From CAZXEU01 sp964639665 (GTDB taxonomy: Bacteria > Bacteroidota > Rhodothermia > Rhodothermales > Bin80): 15,896 bases of DNA. The translations under genes were made by a program, and so were the position numbers. The stretch covers positions 1-15,896 of the forward strand of contig CAZXEU010000215.1 in NCBI GenBank assembly GCA_964639665.1, read 5' to 3'. Below are positions 7,184-13,478 of this stretch, one piece after another; position 1 is the first letter of the stretch; every line of letters starts with the position of its first letter. The notes beneath the pieces were generated by a model, which made no database searches, had not been told where the DNA came from, and worked only from the letters and a program-made list of their open reading frames with translations.

Positions 7184-7394
7184 GTTGCCGGTTTCGATGC
7201 GCCAAATGAATTGGCAGGAGCCGTCTTCAGTGCCTCACGCTCCCAGCTGAGCCAGGCGTGCCGGGATTCGCGGGGCCGGTTCAGCAGTCTCCCGACGGTG
7301 TAATCAGCCTTCTTCGACTCCTTGAAACGGACTCTGACGGGCAAGCCCGAATTTGGGAGCACGTCCGGATTCGAGACTGCGTCCACCAAAACCG
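7184..7394. other. Convergent intergenic region
   Basis: About 210 bp between the 3' ends of the SIS and amidase genes, which face each other. It contains only weak stems: GCCAA/TTGGC with a 5-base loop (7201-7215) and CGGGC/GCCCG with a 2-base loop (7338-7349). Neither is followed by a T-run. Terminators for both transcripts would be expected here, but none can be called with confidence. Confidence 0.4.
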
Positions 7395-9011
7395 CTACCG
7401 CACAACGACTAGCGGATTCACGGCGTTGTGCACCACACCCGCAAATCCATCCAGGATCACGCGGTAGAAATAGATACCACCGGCCAGGTCACGTGTATCG
7501 AGCTCCGCCACATGCCACTGGTCCTCTTCGCGGTAGGCATCTTCCAGCGCGGCAATCCTGCGGCCGGAGGCATCGAATACCTCCAGGGACACGAGGCCAG
7601 GCTGCGTGAGAAAGTAGCGGATGGATGTGCTGCCACTTGCGGGATTGGGGAAGTTCTGCGCCAGCACAAATCCTTCCGGCGCTTCGACCGTCAGGTCGTA
7701 GGTCCCGAGGATTTGCTCCCTGCCACGGCTGCCACGCACGCTCAGTACGTATGTAATTGATCCCACATCCGTGATTTCGGTATCCACAATGCGACCGTCT
7801 TCGGCCGTCGTGCTGGCATAGACCACCGACGAGGAGTTGGCAGAGAGGCGGTCAATCTGGAAATCCTGGATCCCGTGGTTCGCGATGAAAGTCCATTCCA
7901 CGGTTACTAGGCCCTCGGAATCTGCGCGAGCCGCAAGGGTGGCAGATCCGAGCGTGGCGTTGCCGGTAATGAGCAGGTCCTGTACCGCCGCGCGGATATC
8001 TGGCAGCTGGCGGTAGTTGTTGTCTCCGGGGCAAGCTGTGGCACTGAAATCCCGATGGCCGCCGATAACACCTGGCGGAGGACCATACCTCTCTGACAGG
8101 AAAGCGAAGACGACGAGCAGCGAATCCAGTGCCGGCTGCGTCATCTCGTCCAGGCAACGGCTGCCTTCCGGGGGGTGGTAACAGCCCATAAGAGACACTC
8201 CAATGTTGCCCGTATTGGCTCCCCCGACGTGCGCGCCGTGCGCAAGGGGCGGTCCGTCTGTAAACGGAACATTGCGAAGAAAGGGCCGGCCCTGGTACAG
8301 CCGGCCCTCCTGATCCATCAAGAACTGGTAGCCGATATCACGCCATCCGCGCCCGTTTTGGTGGAAGTCCTGAATGCGACGGACCTGCTCCGTGCCTTCT
8401 GCGAGGGTAGTCGCGGAAAAGCCAGCCGTATGGTGGAGCGTTATTCTGTCGTAATTGGGCCGGTTGAGCGGCAGGGGCGTGCCTACGAACGGTGCGGCCC
8501 CCCACTGATTGCGCGTAATGAGAGCAGGCGCGATGATGGCAGAGGCCGGAAGATGCATACTGTGGCCCGTCTGAGGTGGCTGCTCGTCAGCAGCTTCCAG
8601 AAAGACGCCCGCGTCCAGTATGGAGAGGCTGTCGCCAACACCTGCAACAAATCGCAGGAAGAAAGATTGTCCGTCGCGCACGGATTCGCCGCGATAGGCC
8701 GCCAGGAACGCGGCGTCGGTTGCGGAGCGAACGATATACAGCGGCAGCCACTCTTGCTCTCCGTCAAACCGGACCCAGCCCGACAGGGAGTCGCCGGCGG
8801 CGGAGCCCTGAAGCGCGATGCCCGAGTACGGAGCCAGTACCTCCTGGCTTTCGAATTCGTAGGTCGCCGCCTTGGCTGTCTGGCTTATGGCCGGTGGGGA
8901 AAGGGAGACCCGGCTGTCCACCATGTCTTCGACCAACTGTCCGTGCGCCGCATATGCCAAAGCCCACAAAAGTGCGGACAATACGACACTCCGGAAGTGA
9001 ACGCGTACCAT
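7395..9011 (-). CDS. Secreted PGRP-type N-acetylmuramoyl-L-alanine amidase with T9SS C-terminal domain
   Basis: A 538-residue secreted amidase that should cut the bond between N-acetylmuramic acid and the stem peptide L-alanine. Layout: signal peptide (1-24, cleaved near AAHG|Q); a beta-rich N-terminal domain (about 45-145); an amidase_2/PGRP domain (about 163-347); a beta linker domain (about 352-440); and a T9SS type A-like sorting domain (about 443-538) with FVLAQNFPNPASGSTSIRYF, VFDASGRRIA and GGIYFYRV. Zinc ligands are intact: His193 (LHHTAG), His319 (GGHRDF) and Cys327 (TACPGD); Tyr228 (IGYQF) matches the catalytic tyrosine. The extreme C-terminus (HNAVNPLVVVR) departs a little from the usual ending. 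It is the last gene of the four-gene operon, 9 bp after the PorV-like gene. It is probably surface-attached or released, so it may act on foreign peptidoglycan. Confidence 0.9.
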   Translation of the reverse strand: MVRVHFRSVVLSALLWALAYAAHGQLVEDMVDSRVSLSPPAISQTAKAATYEFESQEVLAPYSGIALQGSAAGDSLSGWVRFDGEQEWLPLYIVRSATDAAFLAAYRGESVRDGQSFFLRFVAGVGDSLSILDAGVFLEAADEQPPQTGHSMHLPASAIIAPALITRNQWGAAPFVGTPLPLNRPNYDRITLHHTAGFSATTLAEGTEQVRRIQDFHQNGRGWRDIGYQFLMDQEGRLYQGRPFLRNVPFTDGPPLAHGAHVGGANTGNIGVSLMGCYHPPEGSRCLDEMTQPALDSLLVVFAFLSERYGPPPGVIGGHRDFSATACPGDNNYRQLPDIRAAVQDLLITGNATLGSATLAARADSEGLVTVEWTFIANHGIQDFQIDRLSANSSSVVYASTTAEDGRIVDTEITDVGSITYVLSVRGSRGREQILGTYDLTVEAPEGFVLAQNFPNPASGSTSIRYFLTQPGLVSLEVFDASGRRIAALEDAYREEDQWHVAELDTRDLAGGIYFYRVILDGFAGVVHNAVNPLVVVR

Positions 9012-9020
9012 GGAAGAACG

Positions 9021-10088
9021 TCAGAATGCCAGGTTGACCGTAAACCAATGCGTCTGGGAGAGCCGGCCAAAGTCCGCATAGGCATAGTCGAATCCGGCGC
9101 CCAGCGAACGGTCGATGCGCACGTTGAGGCTAGCCCCTGCCGTAAGCCCCTGTTCGCTGTCTGGCTCGAACAGGTTGCGATAGCCCGCCCGGAATGATAT
9201 CAGATCCCGGAAGCTGTACTCGACGCCGGCATTGAGGTATTCGGCATTGTCATTCGGATGCGCGGCATCCGTAGATACCATTAGCCGGTGCGTGCCCGTG
9301 TGGAAGGCATCCCAGGCCAGGCCTATCCTGAAGAGGAGCGGAAGGGCGTGCCGGTCCATGCGGTACTGGGCGTTTACGATTTCAACGGTACCGTCGGTAT
9401 TCGGGCTTGGATCTTCGCTGAAGAGGATATCCCGCCCGTCCATGCGCATCTTGGGCCCGAGATTGGTCATGCTGGCACCAAGACGCAGCTTTCGATACGG
9501 CGTGATGAACAGTGTGCCGATGTCGAAGGCCATCGTGGAAGCCGTGCTGTGCCAGATGCGCTCCTGTATGTACTTGAGTGACGCGCCTATGGAGAACCTG
9601 TCCGTCAAGTTGCGCGCGAAGGACGTCTGGATAGCGAAGTTTTGCACTTTGAACTGTTCACCAGTGCCCTCCGGTTCGGCCTCGGTTCGCACGGTCATGT
9701 TACCCGAGTCGACTATCATGAAGGATGCCGCCATAGTGCCGAGGGCACGCACATGCGTGCCGAAGGTCGCCACGCTGTATTCCACGTCCGCCAGGTACCG
9801 GGTACTGTTAAGCTGAAGCGCACTTCCCCTGAGGGAAGCCAGACCGGCCGGGTTCCAGTACGCGCCGGAAAGATCGCTGGCTTCCGCGACAAAGGCGCCG
9901 CCAAGCGCGATGGCACGAGCACCCACGCCGAGCTTGAGAGACTGGCCCGCCGTGGTGCCCACCCGGGTAATGGAGCGCTCTCCCAGCACCGCAGGGTCAT
10001 CCTGTGCGCTTGCCGTCAGGCACGTAGCCAGAACGGCTGCAGCCAGCACGCCGAATCGCATGACTACCATCCGTACGAAGCGGATCAT
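9021..10088 (-). CDS. PorV/PorQ-family outer-membrane beta-barrel protein
   Basis: A 355-residue FadL-like barrel of the PorV/PorQ family. In Porphyromonas, PorV is the outer-membrane shuttle that receives T9SS substrates and passes them on for surface attachment. Features: signal peptide ending near TASAQ (residues 25-29); then the family's N-terminal motif GQSLKLGVGARAIALGGAFVAEASD with YWNPAGLASL (about 48-86); then repeated amphipathic strands to a terminal TVNLAF. The ATG at 10088 is preferred: it begins 1 bp after the stop of the upstream gene. A longer in-frame version to 10142 would overlap that gene and hide the signal peptide. ATGs at 10070 and 10061 are alternatives. Its position between two genes for T9SS-type cargo points to a locus-specific shuttle (inference). 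It need not be the genome's main PorV. Confidence 0.87.
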   Translation of the reverse strand: MIRFVRMVVMRFGVLAAAVLATCLTASAQDDPAVLGERSITRVGTTAGQSLKLGVGARAIALGGAFVAEASDLSGAYWNPAGLASLRGSALQLNSTRYLADVEYSVATFGTHVRALGTMAASFMIVDSGNMTVRTEAEPEGTGEQFKVQNFAIQTSFARNLTDRFSIGASLKYIQERIWHSTASTMAFDIGTLFITPYRKLRLGASMTNLGPKMRMDGRDILFSEDPSPNTDGTVEIVNAQYRMDRHALPLLFRIGLAWDAFHTGTHRLMVSTDAAHPNDNAEYLNAGVEYSFRDLISFRAGYRNLFEPDSEQGLTAGASLNVRIDRSLGAGFDYAYADFGRLSQTHWFTVNLAF

Positions 10089-10089
10089 C

Positions 10090-13000
10090 CTATTTGATAA
10101 CAGCGAACTTCCCGACGAATGAGCCCTCTGGGCTGTCCACATGGAACAGGTACAGGCCGTAGGCCAGATTCATGTTGTCCCTGGTACGCATGTCCCAGAA
10201 GACCTTCCCGTCGTCCAGCGAGCTGTCATGGTAGAGCGTTTCCACCAGTTCGCCGGCGAGGGTATAAATGCGGATCGTGCACTGTCTGGGCACATTCGCA
10301 AAGTAGAGCCTGCGCTCGCCGCGCTCCGTTCGCGCAATCGGGTTGCGCGGCTCGAACGAGGCCGTCGCCACATACGGGTTGGGGACCACGTAGATGTCCG
10401 AGAGCTCCTGGGCCGCAAGCGTGGCCTCGGTGGCAGCACCCGTAGAACGAAAACTGAAGCTGTCCTTGGCTGAGAATGGCTTGCGGGTCGTAACCAGGAA
10501 AATGTCGCCGTCGCCGGGTTGGGTGCCGTTGTCCGTAAGACGCAATTCCCACGTGGCCGTCAGTGTATTTTCGATCATTTCCAGGAATATGATCCGCTCG
10601 TCCACATCCCAGGCGCCATTGCGATTCAGGTCCGGAGTGAAGACGTCAATCGGCAGATTGGCCTGTGTGAGGTTGACGACCTCGATGGGGATGGGAAGTC
10701 CGTTGCTGAAGCTTGCACCGACAATACTCCCGTGGAAGCGCACTTCGTAGTCAAATGGCTGGGCAATGCGCCCGGGACCCGTGGAAGCCACGCGGACCTC
10801 AAACGGGATGTCGGTGCCGCCGACCCACCCCGACTCATCGAGGTTTACCTCCAGCGGATCGTCTTCGACGAAGAGATGCATGCCGTCGAATACCAGGTTG
10901 GCTTCCTCGCCGGCAAGGAGCGTGCTCTTGTGTAGCGGAGCATACTGGAATGTCGTTTGAATCTCCGATCCCGCTTCCACTCCCGCGCTCGCGAGGATCT
11001 GAATGGTTCCATTCGCCGGGTTGGCCGTGTAATGGACATCGGCCTCCAGTGACCGGCCGTCTTCGGTCCGAACCTGGATAGATCCCGGTACCAGATTTCG
11101 GAATCCGGTTGTCTGGCTTCGGCCCGGAGAAGCCTTGATGCTTGATGTGACGGCCCCTTCATTGATGACCGTGTACGACACTTGTCCGTCCAACTCTTCA
11201 AAAAGCAGCCGGTACGGCTGATTGTCCAGGATGGCCAGCGGGTCCACGATGCTGAAAGAGATGCGGCCCGTACCGAATCCGGACTCTCTTATCAGGCCGT
11301 CGGCGCCGAGCGCGGAGGGAGGCATGTATCCCGCCACCCTTGGTCTAGGCGTAGCGGCCAGCGTATTCACATCATAGATGAATGAGTCCGTCGTTGGGTC
11401 ATACGTGATGATCTTGCTGGTTTCGCTGGGCGGTATGCCATTGGCAAAGGCCGCGCCGGCCGCCCCGGCGTAGCCTTGATCGTACGCCGTGACAGCGTAG
11501 TAGTAGGTCTGGCCGTTGACCACGTTGTTGGAGTCGACGAACGTGTGGAACAATCCCGTGTCACTACCCAGATCGTACGTAACGCCCCGGCCAGGGTAGG
11601 GTATGGAGGAGGGCCCCGCTATGCCATTTCTGAGGTCAAACTTCGCTTCGACGCCGCGCACGGTCGTAAGCGGTGAAAAAAGGAATTTGCTCCCGTTTAT
11701 GTCCGTAATCGTCTGCCGGTCCGAGAATTCGTGGTCCGTGGACCGATAGATGACGTAGCCCTCGAAGTCCCGCTCTCGCGTGAGCGGATCGACCGTCTTC
11801 TCTGCGACGTCATCCCAGTACAGCGTCACCTTGCGGTCGCCCACCGCCGCTCTGACATTGGGCTTGGCAGGCGGCTTGGCAAACACGTAGCCGACATCGT
11901 AGATCTGCTGTGCGACGTTTGCGTTCAGCCTCAGGTCCTCGCGGTTTTCCCCGACAATGAGGGCAATAGAAAAGCGCTTCGTGTCGCCCGCTCTCAGACG
12001 AAAACTGCCCGAACCGTACAGGAAGACGTAGTCGCCCGGCACTGAAGGCACGACGTCAAAGCGCCCGGGAGTGACCAGATCCCACAACCGCTCGTCGTTG
12101 GAGACGCGATTGCCGGCAAACGGCGGGGAAGCAAAGGACGTCAGGCCGAACTGGTCGCTTTCATCGATGTCGGTGAACTCGAAATTGGGCTCGCCCGGCT
12201 TGGTAATGTCGAACTGGTCGCCGGCAGTGGGGACGCCGTCACCCTCACCTTGATCGCCCGTTCCGGGGATGCCGTCAACGCCTACATCGTCTTCGTCCGG
12301 GCGCCAGTCGCCGTCATTGTCGATGCCGTCCGTCCATGACTCGTCCACGTATCCGTCGCCGTCGTTGTCGATGCCGTCATCGTCTACACCCGGGCTTTCC
12401 AGGAACTTGTAGCCGAAATAGCCCGGAACGCGGCCCGCCACGTCACTTCTGCCGTCATCGTCCCAGGCGAACACCATGTTCAGGTTCTGGTCATAGAATG
12501 CCCAGTCGTCCGGCCAGTCTCGCGGCCCGCCTACATGCGGATCCCCCCACATGCCGAAAATGACCTTGTCCAGGTCCTTCTCACTCTTGTTCGTGATCTT
12601 GTAAATGAGAAAGATCACGTCTTCTGCAAGTGGGTTTGCCCACTGGTACAGGCGAACCTCCACCTCGAGGCCGAGTCCGCGCTTGGTGCTGTCGGACGGG
12701 AAGGGCCAGTAGCTGAATTCACTATTGCTGTAATCATTCATGAAATACAGCGTCTCCTTGTCCGCGTTCGAGGCGCCCTGCTGCAGGGCTCCGGGCCACA
12801 GGTATTGCTCCACGGCCTCGTTGTACCAGGCTTCGGGCCACGAGTCCGGCTTGCCGTCCAGGTCCGTGTCTTCCGCGTCGTTGGTCGGGATCTTGTCGGA
12901 GTCGGGGCTGACTACCTGGATGCCCGCAAACGATCCCACGGGCTGGGCGCACGGGATGGGCTGCCAGCCCCAGTACGTGGAACCGTCCGGCGAAATCTCG

Positions 13001-13476
13001 CCTCCATTGGAAACCAGTCCTTCGGACACTATGCGCATGACGTAAACCTGCTCGCCGTTGGCATCCAGGACCGCTCGGCCGGAGTCATCGGTCAGGGCCA
13101 CGCTCTGCGGATCTCGGGCTCTGCCGTCCTCCCGGTAGGTGTCCACGACTTCGGCTGCCACAAAGGGACCGAATTCGTAGCCGTAGCCAAGCCCGTTCCA
13201 TACGATATCCGTGATCGTGTTGCCCGGCGCGGAGATCGACCCGAAATTGAAGATCTGGGTAGTAATCCGGTTGCCGTTCAGGATGGCATCCCGGCGGTTC
13301 GTGAAGTCCGCCTGGCAATCCTGTGCGGCAGCTACGTGCGGCACCGAAGCCATGCGCTCGATCCACTGACCAACTTCTGCAGCAGACCACGAGCGCACGC
13401 GCACGTCCTGGGCGCTGACAGGACTCGGCAGGAAGCAGAGAGCTAGAAGCGCTGCTGCGAGATGACGCAAGCGCAT
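10090..13476 (-). CDS. Large secreted protein with fibronectin III-like domain, calcium motifs and T9SS-type C-terminal domain
   Basis: An 1128-residue secreted protein. Sec signal peptide with cleavage near PVSA|Q (residue 22). The N-terminal part (about 25-520) is a large beta-rich region of unknown family. It contains DTDLDGKPD (203-211) and an acidic tract (364-420) with DGIDNDGD occurring twice 16 residues apart, typical of calcium-binding thrombospondin-3-like loops. A fibronectin III-like module follows (about 536-675; KPNVRAAVGDRKVTLYWDD, later QTYYYAVTAYD). Further beta modules reach residue about 1000, including the EF-loop-like DLNRNGAWDVDE (949-960). A C-terminal sorting-like domain (about 1025-1128) has DIYVVPNPYVA, IRIYTLAGELVETL and GLYLFHV. 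It lies 2 bp after the TonB receptor and 1 bp before the PorV-like gene. It is probably a surface partner of the receptor; no catalytic motif was recognised. Confidence 0.85.
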   Translation of the reverse strand: MRLRHLAAALLALCFLPSPVSAQDVRVRSWSAAEVGQWIERMASVPHVAAAQDCQADFTNRRDAILNGNRITTQIFNFGSISAPGNTITDIVWNGLGYGYEFGPFVAAEVVDTYREDGRARDPQSVALTDDSGRAVLDANGEQVYVMRIVSEGLVSNGGEISPDGSTYWGWQPIPCAQPVGSFAGIQVVSPDSDKIPTNDAEDTDLDGKPDSWPEAWYNEAVEQYLWPGALQQGASNADKETLYFMNDYSNSEFSYWPFPSDSTKRGLGLEVEVRLYQWANPLAEDVIFLIYKITNKSEKDLDKVIFGMWGDPHVGGPRDWPDDWAFYDQNLNMVFAWDDDGRSDVAGRVPGYFGYKFLESPGVDDDGIDNDGDGYVDESWTDGIDNDGDWRPDEDDVGVDGIPGTGDQGEGDGVPTAGDQFDITKPGEPNFEFTDIDESDQFGLTSFASPPFAGNRVSNDERLWDLVTPGRFDVVPSVPGDYVFLYGSGSFRLRAGDTKRFSIALIVGENREDLRLNANVAQQIYDVGYVFAKPPAKPNVRAAVGDRKVTLYWDDVAEKTVDPLTRERDFEGYVIYRSTDHEFSDRQTITDINGSKFLFSPLTTVRGVEAKFDLRNGIAGPSSIPYPGRGVTYDLGSDTGLFHTFVDSNNVVNGQTYYYAVTAYDQGYAGAAGAAFANGIPPSETSKIITYDPTTDSFIYDVNTLAATPRPRVAGYMPPSALGADGLIRESGFGTGRISFSIVDPLAILDNQPYRLLFEELDGQVSYTVINEGAVTSSIKASPGRSQTTGFRNLVPGSIQVRTEDGRSLEADVHYTANPANGTIQILASAGVEAGSEIQTTFQYAPLHKSTLLAGEEANLVFDGMHLFVEDDPLEVNLDESGWVGGTDIPFEVRVASTGPGRIAQPFDYEVRFHGSIVGASFSNGLPIPIEVVNLTQANLPIDVFTPDLNRNGAWDVDERIIFLEMIENTLTATWELRLTDNGTQPGDGDIFLVTTRKPFSAKDSFSFRSTGAATEATLAAQELSDIYVVPNPYVATASFEPRNPIARTERGERRLYFANVPRQCTIRIYTLAGELVETLYHDSSLDDGKVFWDMRTRDNMNLAYGLYLFHVDSPEGSFVGKFAVIK
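12313..12378 (-). repeat. Short in-gene repeat encoding DGIDNDGD
   Basis: Two 18-base copies differing at one base (GTCATTGTCGATGCCGTC at 12313-12330 and GTCGTTGTCGATGCCGTC at 12361-12378, plus-strand reading) lie 48 bp apart. They encode the same acidic calcium-loop octapeptide twice in the large secreted protein. This is a protein-level repeat and not a mobile element. Confidence 0.8.
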
Positions 13477-13478
13477 GG

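Noticed and set aside
8175..9197. Plus-strand open frame of about 340 codons across the amidase and PorV-like genes
   Set aside because: It overlaps two well-supported minus-strand genes and gives a basic, domain-free translation.
10089..10142. Upstream extension of the PorV-like gene
   Set aside because: It would overlap the 3' end of the preceding gene and place 18 unrelated residues before a clear signal peptide.
12240..12420. Possible CRISPR-like or tandem DNA repeat
   Set aside because: The repeated GTC/GTCGTTGTCGATGCC pattern encodes acidic calcium-loop residues in frame, copies are few and imperfect, and there are no unique spacers.
12535..13446. Plus-strand open frame of about 300 codons antisense to the large secreted protein
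   Set aside because: A shadow frame: no recognisable domain, while the opposite strand has a signal peptide and coherent beta-domain architecture.
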